From Anaerotruncus colihominis (GTDB taxonomy: Bacteria; Bacillota; Clostridia; Oscillospirales; Ruminococcaceae), in assembly GCF_010206195.1 (NCBI RefSeq), contig NZ_VIQT01000010.1, positions 62,001-126,000 of the forward strand: a stretch of 64,000 nucleotides of DNA, written 5' to 3'. The translations under genes were made by a program, and so were the position numbers. The notes under the pieces are model-generated. The model worked only from the letters and a program-made list of their open reading frames with translations. It did no database searches and was not told the origin of the DNA. Positions 48,767-57,182 of this stretch are shown one piece after another. The stretch's first letter is position 1; every line of letters starts with the position of its first letter.

Positions 48767-50605
48767 ATGCAGAGGCCATTAACTTGTGTTGAAATATGTG
48801 CAGGAGCAGGCGGTCAGGCTTTAGGATTAGCTATGGCTGGTTTTGTTCATGTAGCTTTAGTAGAATATGAACCCGATTATTGTAAAATATTGAAAACAAA
48901 CCGTCCAGAGTGGAATGTTATCTGCGCAGATGTCCGCGATTTTGATGGGCGGCCCTTTTCAGGAGTTGATTTATTAGCAGGGGGTGTACCGTGTCCCCCA
49001 TTTTCTAAAGCAGGAAAACAGTTGGGGAGAGAAGATGATAGGGATTTATTCCCAGAGGCAATTAGGCTTGTTAATGAAATAAAACCCCGCGCTGTAATGC
49101 TAGAAAATGTCCGTGGATTTTTAGACCCCGATTTTGACGAGTATCGAGAGCATATTCTCTCATCAATCAGGCAACTCGGCTATATCACTCAAATTAAGTT
49201 GTTAAACTCTTCTGATTTTGGTGTTCCGCAGCTTCGTCCGAGAGTTGTAATTATTGGGATTCGTAAAGACCAGCGGGGAGTTTTTTCTTATCCCGAAGAA
49301 AGACCGGATAGTTCTCCAACAGTTGGTAAAGTTCTTTTCGATTTAATGGCTTCCAACGGTTGGAATGGCGCAAAGAAATGGGCGGACAATGCCAACAATA
49401 TCGCTCCTACCTTGGTTGGTGGTTCAAAAAAACACGGTGGGCCTGATCTTGGGCCTACCCGTGCGCGTAAGGCTTGGGCAGAGTTGGGCGTTGATGGGTT
49501 AGGAATTGCCAATGAAGCACCTGCCCCAGATTTTGAGGGTATGCCTAAACTTACGAGTAGAATGATGGCTCGTATTCAAGGTTTCCCTGATATATGGACA
49601 TTTGGAGAACGGAAAACAATCGCCTGCCGAATGATTGGCAACGCATTTCCCCCACCTGTTGCTCTTGCTGTTGGAAAAGAAATTAGGAGGTGTCTTGAAA
49701 TGGACGATATTTTAATTTTGGAAGCTAGAAAGAAGTTTCATCAAAGCCTTATAACCAGCGGTATGTGGGGAGTAGATAGTATAGGTGTACCTTCAAATGC
49801 TGATGTGGGTGATAGGGCGAAAGCAAAAGAGGGTAAATTTAATGTTTCTACTTTAATAGCACAAAAAATGGCCGTTTTAGCCGGAGTACCTCAAGCAACA
49901 GGTGCAAAGAAAATGGGAACAAGTGCAGGTGTTAAGTTTGAGGATTTGATTGCCCAGTTTATCAGAGATACATTTCCTAACCTACAGCATCTTCGCCCTG
50001 GTTCTTGGACTGTGTTGAGTTTGGGTAATCAGAGTTCCACAAAGGCATCTAGTTTTGCACAGTATGAACATTTGGAATATCTAATGGAGCTAGTCAATAC
50101 AAATAAAAAATTGATGACCGTTTTGGGTAATGACTATGTTGTTGCTCCCGATATTGTTGTTTATCGAGGTTTATATGAAGATGAGGAAATCAATGCAGAG
50201 GGGCAATGTATAAACGATGAAATTTGTAAGATGGCGGCATTAAGGAAGAAGAATGGTGGTAAACCGATACTTCACGCTTCTGTATCAGCAAAATGGACGA
50301 TGAGAAGTGACCGAGCACAAAACAGCAGAACGGAAGCTCTTAACCTAATCAGAAACAGAAAGGGAAACCTTCCCCATATCGTGGTTGTGACAAATGAACC
50401 TTTACCGTCAAGGTTGGCATCTCTAGCTTTAGGAACAGGAGATATTGATTGCCTATATCACTGTGCATTGTATGAACTGCTAGACGCAGTAAGGCAGTTT
50501 GGGGCAGAACATGGAAGAGATGATATTGTTGAGAGCTTGGAAAACTTGATAGATGGCAAGCGATTAAAGGATATTTCTGATTTGCCACTGGATTTGTCTG
50601 TGTGA
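48767..50605 (+). CDS. Fused C5-cytosine methyltransferase / NgoMIV-like restriction endonuclease
   Basis: 612 residues. Residues 1-310 are a complete C5 methyltransferase: motif I CAGAGG (11-16), catalytic PC (Cys76), ENV (113-115), QLRPR (155-159), a TRD (about 180-265), and motif X GNAFPP (291-296). Residues 312-612 resemble NgoMIV/Cfr10I endonucleases: E392, PD 461-462, S507-x-K509 and E523. The spacings E-70-D-47-K-14-E equal those I recall for NgoMIV (E70, D140, K187, E201). NgoMIV cuts GCCGGC; target here unproven. Codon 312 is an ATG preceded by AGGAGGTG, so a free endonuclease may also be made. Vsr follows, overlapping the stop. Confidence 0.85.
   Translation: MQRPLTCVEICAGAGGQALGLAMAGFVHVALVEYEPDYCKILKTNRPEWNVICADVRDFDGRPFSGVDLLAGGVPCPPFSKAGKQLGREDDRDLFPEAIRLVNEIKPRAVMLENVRGFLDPDFDEYREHILSSIRQLGYITQIKLLNSSDFGVPQLRPRVVIIGIRKDQRGVFSYPEERPDSSPTVGKVLFDLMASNGWNGAKKWADNANNIAPTLVGGSKKHGGPDLGPTRARKAWAELGVDGLGIANEAPAPDFEGMPKLTSRMMARIQGFPDIWTFGERKTIACRMIGNAFPPPVALAVGKEIRRCLEMDDILILEARKKFHQSLITSGMWGVDSIGVPSNADVGDRAKAKEGKFNVSTLIAQKMAVLAGVPQATGAKKMGTSAGVKFEDLIAQFIRDTFPNLQHLRPGSWTVLSLGNQSSTKASSFAQYEHLEYLMELVNTNKKLMTVLGNDYVVAPDIVVYRGLYEDEEINAEGQCINDEICKMAALRKKNGGKPILHASVSAKWTMRSDRAQNSRTEALNLIRNRKGNLPHIVVVTNEPLPSRLASLALGTGDIDCLYHCALYELLDAVRQFGAEHGRDDIVESLENLIDGKRLKDISDLPLDLSV
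49685..49702 (+). promoter_or_regulatory. Internal ribosome site and in-frame ATG inside the fusion gene
   Basis: AGGAGGTG (49685-49692) lies 7 bp before ATG 49700-49702, codon 312 of the fusion, exactly at the domain border. Translation from here would give a 301-residue endonuclease, close to the 286 residues I recall for NgoMIV. It looks like the original start of a once-separate gene. Confidence 0.7.
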
Positions 50606-51021
50606 TGGCTGATTCTATTTCTTCTACCCGTAGGAGCGAGATCATGTCACACATCAAAAGCAAGGATACTGGCATTGAACTTTTGGTGCGGCGCAAATTG
50701 TTTTCGATGGGATACCGCTACCGTGTAAATTACAAGACCTTGCCCGGAAAACCGGATATTGTATTCACAAAAAAGAAAGTTGCTATCTTTATCCACGGAT
50801 GCTATTGGCATGGTCATGATTGCAGGAGTAGGTATGCTCACACCAGCCAGTCGCATAAGGCATACTGGGTTCCAAAGATAGAACGTACAAAGCAACGGGA
50901 TCAAGAGCATATCTCTGCACTTGAACAAACTGGCTGGAAAGTGATCGTTTTGTGGGAATGCCAAATCAAAAATAATCTCAGTCAAGTCATTGAAGAGCTC
51001 ACAGATGTATTAGACACATAA
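50605..51021 (+). CDS. vsr: Very short patch repair endonuclease Vsr
   Basis: 138 residues. Family motifs: RSEIMSHIKSKDTGIELLVRRKL, PGKPDIVFTKKKVAIFIHGCYWHGHDC with the catalytic Asp, and HKAYWVPKIERTKQRDQE. Vsr nicks 5' of the T in T:G mismatches caused by deamination of 5-methylcytosine, so it offsets the mutagenic effect of the adjacent C5 methyltransferase. Its ATG overlaps the fusion gene stop (TGATG), implying translational coupling. Confidence 0.93.
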   Translation: MADSISSTRRSEIMSHIKSKDTGIELLVRRKLFSMGYRYRVNYKTLPGKPDIVFTKKKVAIFIHGCYWHGHDCRSRYAHTSQSHKAYWVPKIERTKQRDQEHISALEQTGWKVIVLWECQIKNNLSQVIEELTDVLDT

Positions 51022-51052
51022 GCTTTACTACAATAAATATGGGGAAAGTTGC

Positions 51053-52129
51053 ATGAAAAAAGCCTTTATTATTTTAGGAAATGGTTTTACAATAGATTTT
51101 CTGAACTACTTTTCTATTTTTGATAGTACAGTGAAGGACAATATTGATGTTCGCAATCTTTTTAGGTTTGGAGACAAAATTAGCACCCCCTGGGATGACA
51201 AACCAGGATTTCTTTCCTTTAGGAACTGTCCCTCGTTATGGACATTAGGTGCTCGTTCAAACAGTTTACCTGAGGAAAGTACAGCACTAATTGAAGAAAT
51301 TATTACTTGTGCAAATATGTTTTTTGATTTTGTTAATGAACCAGAGCAAAAGGCTAAGAGATTAGAATTAACAGATTCAAATAAGGAACGACTCTATTTA
51401 AAGGCATACTCTGAGTTAATAGTGTACTTGCGTCATCTCTTCTCTTGTTATAACACAATAATTTCGGATAAAAAATTAGCGGATTTTTTAAGTAGTGGTA
51501 GTGGTACATCATGGGGATGGGTGAAATTCTTTAATAACATAGAGGCACACAAATATGATAAAATCACATTCGTTACATATAATTATGATATATGGCTTGA
51601 GCGTATTTTAAAGACGCTTGAAATTCCTTTTTGTGTTAGCGGCTTTGATACACAAACGAATAGCAAAATAGAAATAATAAAGCCGCATGGTTCCATAAGT
51701 TTTGTGCCCAAAGGGGAGCGAATTACTACTTATGCCATTAGCTATCACTTGGATTTTGAAGGTGTACCCATTGAGCAACTTGAGCTAAAATACGATGATC
51801 TTGTACACTATGAAAAAGGTGCAATCATACCTCCTGCTGGCGATTCATCACGATTAGAAACAACGGCGCCTTGGTCGCACCATTTGCGTAATGAAGCCAA
51901 ACGTGCTGCGTCTGAAATTACCGATAAGGATGAAATCGTTCTGTGTGGTATATCATATTGGCATGTAGACCGTCGCGAGATAGATGAGCTTCTGATTAGT
52001 TTGAACCAAGATTCAAATTTTACATTTATAAATCCGACACCCCCAAGAGATTTGAATGCAGTGTTAATTAGCATTTTTGAAAAATATGTACAGCAAAGTT
52101 CATCTACAGAGATTGGAGGTATTCTATAA
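51053..52129 (+). CDS. SIR2-like domain protein (putative NAD-degrading defence effector)
   Basis: 358 residues. SIR2_2-type Rossmann motifs: FIILGNGFTIDF (6-16), TFVTYNYDIWLE (172-183), KPHGSISF with H212 as the likely catalytic histidine, and IVLCGISYWHVD (295-306). No zinc-binding cysteines, unlike deacetylase sirtuins. Proteins of this kind deplete NAD during phage infection in several known systems. It is translationally coupled (TAATG) to a DUF262 protein. Very AT-rich codons compared with the element backbone. GGGGAAAGTTGC precedes the ATG. Confidence 0.8.
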   Translation: MKKAFIILGNGFTIDFLNYFSIFDSTVKDNIDVRNLFRFGDKISTPWDDKPGFLSFRNCPSLWTLGARSNSLPEESTALIEEIITCANMFFDFVNEPEQKAKRLELTDSNKERLYLKAYSELIVYLRHLFSCYNTIISDKKLADFLSSGSGTSWGWVKFFNNIEAHKYDKITFVTYNYDIWLERILKTLEIPFCVSGFDTQTNSKIEIIKPHGSISFVPKGERITTYAISYHLDFEGVPIEQLELKYDDLVHYEKGAIIPPAGDSSRLETTAPWSHHLRNEAKRAASEITDKDEIVLCGISYWHVDRREIDELLISLNQDSNFTFINPTPPRDLNAVLISIFEKYVQQSSSTEIGGIL

Positions 52130-53199
52130 TGGCTAAGTTTTTTGAGAGAAATTCTACAAAATTAACGATTTCTGAATTTTATGACAATTATAAGCTCAAT
52201 AAATATAATTTCCAAGCAAGCTATCAACGGAAAAGCGATGTATGGGCAGAGGACAAAAAAGCATTTCTAATCGATTCAATTTTAAAAAACTATCCTATTC
52301 CAGCTATTTTTATGAGACCAATCGTAGATGACAGCGGTAGAACTCAATATGATATAGTGGATGGTAAACAGCGGCTACAAGCTATCATAGGTTTTATTGA
52401 AGGGCGCATTTCACTTACTTCGTATTTTGCAGAGGATAGTTTTTTGGGCGAAGAAAATAGAAGTGCAGCAGAAATAATATCCGGAAAAACCTTTGAGGAA
52501 ATAAAAAAAGAATCTGCAAGCGAATATATTAAACAGTTTTGGACTTATACACTACAAATAGAATATCTATACGAAGAAAATGTTGAATTGGTTTCGTCTG
52601 TGTTTGATCGTTTGAATAGAAATGGTGAGCCATTAAATCCTCAGGAGTTAAGAAATGCGAAATATTCTAATACTCAAATAATGCCTACGATTCACAAATT
52701 AGCTTGTAACGACTATTTGAAAGATAAAATGGAACGGCTAAAAATTGAACGCATGGAAGACGAAGAGTTTATATCTGAACTTTTATTCCTCGTATTAGAT
52801 GGACGTATTTTGGATTCAAGCCCTGCAGTATTGGACGAAAAATATGAGCAGTATAAAAATGAAGATGACGCCTTGAAAAAAGGTGAGCAAAATTTTCTTG
52901 ATGTCGTTGAATTTATCAAACAGCTAGATCTAGATTATGATAAATACAAACGACTATTTTGGACTACGCATCTATATACGCTCTTTTCTGTTGCATGGTA
53001 TTGCGTGAAATATGCAATTGATGTTCTTGAAGTGAAAAAACCAATGGAAGATTTCTATACCGAGTATTTTTCAAAAAGCACTAAATATGAAGGAAAACTT
53101 AAAGAATATAAAGATGCTTCTTCCAGCCGTACTCGTTCTGCAATCCAACGAAATAATAGAATGAAGGCAATTTTGGATTATTGTGGCGTTGGAAAATGA
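52129..53199 (+). CDS. DUF262 (ParB/Srx-like) protein coupled to the SIR2-like gene
   Basis: 356 residues. The N-terminal DUF262 domain shows FQASYQRKSDVWAEDKKAFLIDSILKNYPIPAIF (28-61) and DIVDGKQRLQAI with the conserved DGxQR (78-82), the nucleotide-handling motif of GmrSD-type enzymes. The C-terminal 200 residues are helical; no DUF1524 HNH nuclease motif is seen. The ATG overlaps the SIR2 gene stop by one base. A DUF262 sensor or nuclease partner for the SIR2 effector is a reasonable inference. Last gene before the right end of the element. Confidence 0.82.
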   Translation: MAKFFERNSTKLTISEFYDNYKLNKYNFQASYQRKSDVWAEDKKAFLIDSILKNYPIPAIFMRPIVDDSGRTQYDIVDGKQRLQAIIGFIEGRISLTSYFAEDSFLGEENRSAAEIISGKTFEEIKKESASEYIKQFWTYTLQIEYLYEENVELVSSVFDRLNRNGEPLNPQELRNAKYSNTQIMPTIHKLACNDYLKDKMERLKIERMEDEEFISELLFLVLDGRILDSSPAVLDEKYEQYKNEDDALKKGEQNFLDVVEFIKQLDLDYDKYKRLFWTTHLYTLFSVAWYCVKYAIDVLEVKKPMEDFYTEYFSKSTKYEGKLKEYKDASSSRTRSAIQRNNRMKAILDYCGVGK

Positions 53200-53572
53200 A
53201 GCATTGATTGCATTGGCCTGATAGATTTTTGATAGCAAAAGTCCCAAGACCCCTTGGGATAAGGATAACTGGTATCATATCCTATCAAATGAAATCAAAT
53301 TCTCTAAGCAAAATTGCTTATAATTGACTTTCATTTGGCGAGTGGGAATGATGGCGAGTGATCATATTCACAGCAAGGGAGAAAGAAATTAGACGGCAAC
53401 TAAAAAACCTATCAGCGATATGGGCGGTTTGCCCTATATTGGCTGATAGGCGACACATATTTCCTCAAAATATTTCAGTGGGACCATAAAATTTACCAGT
53501 TGCTCGGTTGTCGGTGGCGCATCTTTCCTCTAAAATTTAGAGTAGAGTAAGGAAAATTCAACGCATATTTCC
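53200..53572. other. Right end of element 2 and flanking gap
   Basis: No gene. Arm sites TGATAG at 53219 and 53230 (11 bp apart), palindrome TAAGCAAAATTGCTTA at 53305-53320, core GAGTGGGAAT at 53340-53349. Beyond it, CCTATCAGC and GCTGATAGG form an inverted repeat around 53409-53451. The same order (arms, palindrome, 16-20 bp, core) is seen at the right end of element 1. Confidence 0.75.
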
Positions 53573-53875
53573 TTATTGGCGGCTTCTTCCTTGCTCGCCA
53601 TCAGAGATTACCGCCTCAATCAACCGTGTGAGCAGTTTGCGTTGCTGGGGCGTACAGGTAGCGGCCAGATATGTGATATGTTCCAGACTGGCATCCTTGA
53701 TAAAACGCTCCGGATAAAATATCCGATCTGCGGAGGCACCCAAAACACGCAGCAGGCGGTACAGGGTATCGATGCTTGGATTTTTCTCTCCGAGTTCAAT
53801 GGCCGCCAAATGCCGCAAGCCTATATCCGCATGTTCTGCCACCCATTCTCGGGTCAGGCCCCGCTCTTCTCGCAA
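53573..53875 (-). CDS. XRE-family regulator
   Basis: About 100 residues: LREERGLTREWVAEHADIGLRHLAAIELGEKNPSIDTLYRLLRVLGASADRIFYPE is a Cro/C1 HTH, followed by a helical tail (LTRLIEAVISDG). No ATG is available; coding texture extends upstream (QLGNILRN) to a stop near 53914, so the true start may be the TTG at 53873-53875 or a non-standard codon upstream. Possibly 5'-damaged. Typical of element-borne regulators. Confidence 0.65.
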   Translation of the reverse strand: MREERGLTREWVAEHADIGLRHLAAIELGEKNPSIDTLYRLLRVLGASADRIFYPERFIKDASLEHITYLAATCTPQQRKLLTRLIEAVISDGEQGRSRQ

Positions 53876-54389
53876 ATTTCTCAGAATATTTCCAAGTTGA
53901 TAACTACTTGGTTATGTTTTTTAGACACTATCAGTTCACCTCCACCTCATATTGTAGGATGGGATATAAAAAGGTGGAATGTTCCAAAGGTAGTCATATT
54001 TTTGAACTGAAAGAGCATTTCTTCCGTTGCCATATAAAAAGATGGTAGCGGAGGCCTTTTTTTAGATACCCTAAAATCCTCCGTTAAGCCTAAACGGAGG
54101 ATTTTTTATGCAATACTTTAGAGGTCGACGCCTCATACGATGGCGTCTGCTGTAGCCAGCAGCCCAGTTACCAGCAGTTCATTGGTACCTTGTTCAAATT
54201 TGCCGCAATCATAGCACTAAATCCAGCGGCCTCGAATATGAACTGCTGGTAGTTATATATTGGTTCTATCGGCGTTTCAATGTGATACGAAATCACATTG
54301 AAACGCCTTTTTCTTTTCCTCGTTGCCGTTCCCCTCCCGTTTCAAGTTATTTCCAACTCAAAATGACTTGAAGACGGGAGGAGCTTAAG
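53876..54389. other. Gene-free stretch with two terminators
   Basis: Stem AAATCCTCCGTT/AACGGAGGATTT with T run (54074-54107) and stem GGCGTTTCAATGTGAT/ATCACATTGAAACGCC with TTTTTCTTTT (54271-54316). TACCAGCAGTTCAT (54168) and ATGAACTGCTGGTA (54238) form a wide inverted repeat. No coding sequence I can support. Confidence 0.7.
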
Positions 54390-55049
54390 GTGTTGCTAAA
54401 TTACACCTATCAAAATATCCAGTATTCCATTTCTGTAAACTGGAATGGCCTTGATGGCAAATCTTCTATTCATACCGCTATTGTTGAGCAGCTATCGGCT
54501 CTACACGGAAGGGCTTTCATGGCCTATTGGAACATCGCACAACAGTTGGATGAGAAGGCGGACAAGCTGTACAGTTGCATCTACCTGTTCAATGACCAAC
54601 ACTATGCCGTTCCATACAATCCCAAGAATCGGGACTATTTTCTCGTGGCCTTCTCCGATTACTGTACCTGCCTGGAAGTAGGTTTCGCGTCAGATTATTC
54701 TCCACAGGCCCAGGTGCTTCTGCATATTTTTCAGACAATCCAGAATATTCTGCAGGAAACAGTAGGTATCTATCTTGTGGATCACGCTTATCAGAACAAG
54801 CACTTCAAGCGTAGCCGCAGAAAGGAAACTCGCTTAGAGCTCATTAAAGAACCAGAACCTTCCTATGAGTTTGAAACAGCCCTTTTGCAGATGCTGGAAC
54901 AGCTGAACGAGCTACAGCGCCGATGGGTCGTGAAACGCTTTATTTTAGGTCAAACCTACCAGGAAATCGCCGATGAGGAGGGGGTGAGTGTGCAAGCGGT
55001 CAGGTACAGCATTCTGTCTGCTCTGAAAAAGCTGAACACACTCCTGTAG
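54390..55049 (+). CDS. Sigma-70 region 4-like protein
   Basis: 219 residues. The C-terminus (ALLQMLEQLNELQRRWVVKRFILGQTYQEIADEEGVSVQAVRYSILSALKKLNTLL) is a clear sigma region 4 HTH; the N-terminal 150 residues lack a recognisable region 2 and look like the uncharacterised front half of element-borne sigma-like regulators. GTG start with GGGAGGAGCTTAAG. It probably drives or modulates element genes. Confidence 0.72.
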   Translation: MLLNYTYQNIQYSISVNWNGLDGKSSIHTAIVEQLSALHGRAFMAYWNIAQQLDEKADKLYSCIYLFNDQHYAVPYNPKNRDYFLVAFSDYCTCLEVGFASDYSPQAQVLLHIFQTIQNILQETVGIYLVDHAYQNKHFKRSRRKETRLELIKEPEPSYEFETALLQMLEQLNELQRRWVVKRFILGQTYQEIADEEGVSVQAVRYSILSALKKLNTLL

Positions 55050-55193
55050 TTTTCCAGAAAATTTTTAAATGGGGGGCTGCTGCCTCGTGCAGTGGCCCCC
55101 TGTCTATTTTTTCTTCGGAGACTTCAAAAATGCGCTTTCTCCGGGCTGGTCATTGAAAGGACATTGACTTCCTTTCCCCTACCTTGACAAACA

Positions 55194-55547
55194 GTGGCCT
55201 CTTTGTCGCTCATATCCAGTATCCGTGCTGTTTTCCCGTTGCTGCCTGATAAAACGGGCAAGCGACATGGGAGCAGACGCCATGAATACCTGTCCGGTAC
55301 TGCACAGGCCCTTTTCCCTGTGGAAGCAGCGGTGGATCTTGAAATGGTCCAAGACTTTCCGGCACTTATCAATGTGGACGATCTCCAGCGGTATCTCACC
55401 GAACCGCAGATGGCCGGGGAGATCAGCCAGGGCATCCAAACAAATCTGTCTGCTGATCTCTATCGTGAGATCGAACTGCCGGACATAAGGCTGGAGCATC
55501 CGGGCAAGCGAATCATTCGCACCATACTCGACAGGATATTCCGTTAA
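55194..55547 (+). pseudogene. Unrecognised coding remnant
   Basis: The last 70 residues of this frame (DLEMVQDFPALINVDDLQRYLTEPQMAGEISQGIQTNLSADLYREIELPDIRLEHPGKRIIRTILDRIF) look like real protein. The first part looks like noise and there is no convincing start, so this may be the end of a gene truncated upstream. It is followed by AGGAGGGG and the decayed secreted-protein gene. No family recognised. Confidence 0.3.
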
Positions 55548-55633
55548 TTTTAAGGAGGGGATTCATTCCAGATGGAGGCTATGACCAAAGGCGTCGCACA
55601 TTTTTCCTCTACCAGCGCATGGGACGGAGATGA

Positions 55634-56820
55634 TGAAAAGATCGCTCAAAACAATTATGCCTGTCCTGCACAGCGATGGCCTATGCCGCCGAGGATGAAA
55701 ACGAATGGGGCGTTATCCCGGAGGGGTATGTCCTGTTTGTGCCTTCGCCCCGATCCACCGTTACAGTGGGGACTACGCCGGACAGCGGGCAGAAGTCACA
55801 GGAAATGCCGCGCAGTTCTCCATCGGACAAGCTGCCGGCGGTTTCAACCCCCGCAGAGGATCCTCAGCCCGAAGAGGAAACAGAAGAAATATACCCTGGA
55901 GGAGGTTGCTGCCGTCCATTTTGCAGAGATCAACCGTATCCGTGAAGAGCAGGGGCTGTCCCTGTTGGAATCCGCCCCCACCCTGACCGAAATGGTGCAG
56001 GAACGGATCGGGGAATATCGGTGGGGCCACAAATGGGCGGATGGCTCCACCGGTACCGTTTACTGCAGACCCGACACGGGAGAGGCACACATGATGCAGT
56101 TCTCCAGCGTGGACAACGGTATAATCCAGGGAGCCATTTCAAAAATAGACCTAGCGACTGGCAAGATGGGTGAAACTCAGTCCTTCAAAGCCGTACATAG
56201 CAGTGTGCCGGGGGCAGAATCCTTCAGTAGCCACACCGTACCGGTCCGCGACCCATCCGGGGGCGTTTACCATGTATCAACAAAGGTGGATACCACCATT
56301 TTTTCTGCTGCAAACAAGGTTGGTACCATGTCGGGATCTTCCTATACTCCTGACAGCAGCAGTAAAATTTCCGCTACAGGCAACGGAATAACAACCGCCT
56401 TTGTACCAAGTGGCGATGCAGAAAATACCGGCGTTGTCACCACTGTGGGCGGCAGCAATATGGCTGGACCTGCTCCAGCCTCAGCCGGCGAAAGGCGGCG
56501 GTACTGTCACACCTCCAGCCGTTATGAAAGAGATTCCCCGACAAGAACCTTTGGGAGAACGCAGTATCCATGAGGAAACCGTTCAGCAGGTGCAGCACAG
56601 CGCAGAAGCACCGCCCATCGCTGCCGGAATGCCGCCAGCCAATCAAATCAGGCGTTTTTCTAAAAATAACCCCGCTAATCTGGAGGTGTTTCGCAGAAAT
56701 GGCAGCCGGATTGAGGCGCTTGAAAAAATGAGATGGATCAGAATGGTAGCTGGCTTGCTTTGCCTGGCCGTCTTAGGTGCTGGACCCTATGCGGCACATG
56801 ACCGCAAGAGACGGCGGTGA
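55634..56820 (+). pseudogene. Secreted/membrane-anchored protein broken by several frameshifts
   Basis: Four pieces in changing frames make one sensible protein. MKRSLKTIMPVL (from 55634) begins a signal peptide; TAMAYAAEDENEWGVIPEGYVLFVPSPRSTV...EEETEE follows in another frame; from about 55890 a third frame reads KYTLEEVAAVHFAEINRIREEQGLSLLESAPTLTEMVQERI to about 56490; and from there KGGGTVTPPAVMKEIP runs to a C-terminal membrane helix (MVAGLLCLAVLGAG) and basic tail. The middle resembles the start of a CAP/SCP domain. At least three frameshifts; not functional as read. Confidence 0.6.
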
Positions 56821-56915
56821 CAGGAAAGGCAGCCCAAATGGGTGAAAATGGTATTGCTGTTCTAACTAAATTCGTGTATAATAATAGCAGAATAACTTTA
56901 GAGGAGGCGGGATAG

Positions 56916-57182
56916 ATGCTGATTAAATCTTCTACCGCTCTGCGAAATGATTATGACAGCCTGGTAAAGTTGTCCAAAGAGAGCGGTGAGCCTATTTATA
57001 TCACCCGAAACGGCGAAGGAGAAATGATTTTTCTTTCCATTGAGGACTACGAGAAACGAGAGGCCGAATTGAAGCTGCTGGAACAGCTGCTCACTGCCGA
57101 AAGGAATCGGTTGGCGGGTTCGCCCACCTATACCACTGGTCAGGTAAGGGCTGAACTAGAGGAGCTATATGAGCAAGCATAA
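56916..57182 (+). CDS. Phd/YefM-type antitoxin
   Basis: 88 residues: MLIKSSTALRNDYDSLVKLSKESGEPIYITRNGEGEMIFLSIEDYEKREAELKLLE is the Phd/YefM DNA-binding fold, with a C-terminal toxin-wrapping tail. TTAGAGGAGGCGGGATAG precedes the ATG, and TATAAT at about 56876 is the likely -10. Overlaps the toxin gene by 14 bp, the usual antitoxin-first order with autoregulation. Confidence 0.87.
   Translation: MLIKSSTALRNDYDSLVKLSKESGEPIYITRNGEGEMIFLSIEDYEKREAELKLLEQLLTAERNRLAGSPTYTTGQVRAELEELYEQA

Larger units (their letters stand above)
42380..53349 (+). mobile_element. Integrative mobilisable element 2 (about 11 kb), tandem to element 1
   Basis: Bounded by GAGTGGGAAT at 42380 and 53340. Backbone order is the same as element 1: XRE, Xis, integrase, MobC, ATPase, oriT-like block, relaxase, then defence cargo. 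Its arm repeats differ from those of element 1 (TGATAG..., at 42450/42461 and 53219/53230, again 11 bp apart). Cargo: C5-methyltransferase/NgoMIV-like fusion, Vsr, SIR2-like, DUF262. Cargo is markedly AT-richer than the backbone, a sign of separate acquisition. Confidence 0.85.

Noticed and set aside
51053-52129. Protein deacetylase sirtuin (CobB)
   Set aside because: No zinc-binding cysteine quartet, SIR2_2-like motifs instead, and defence-type context.
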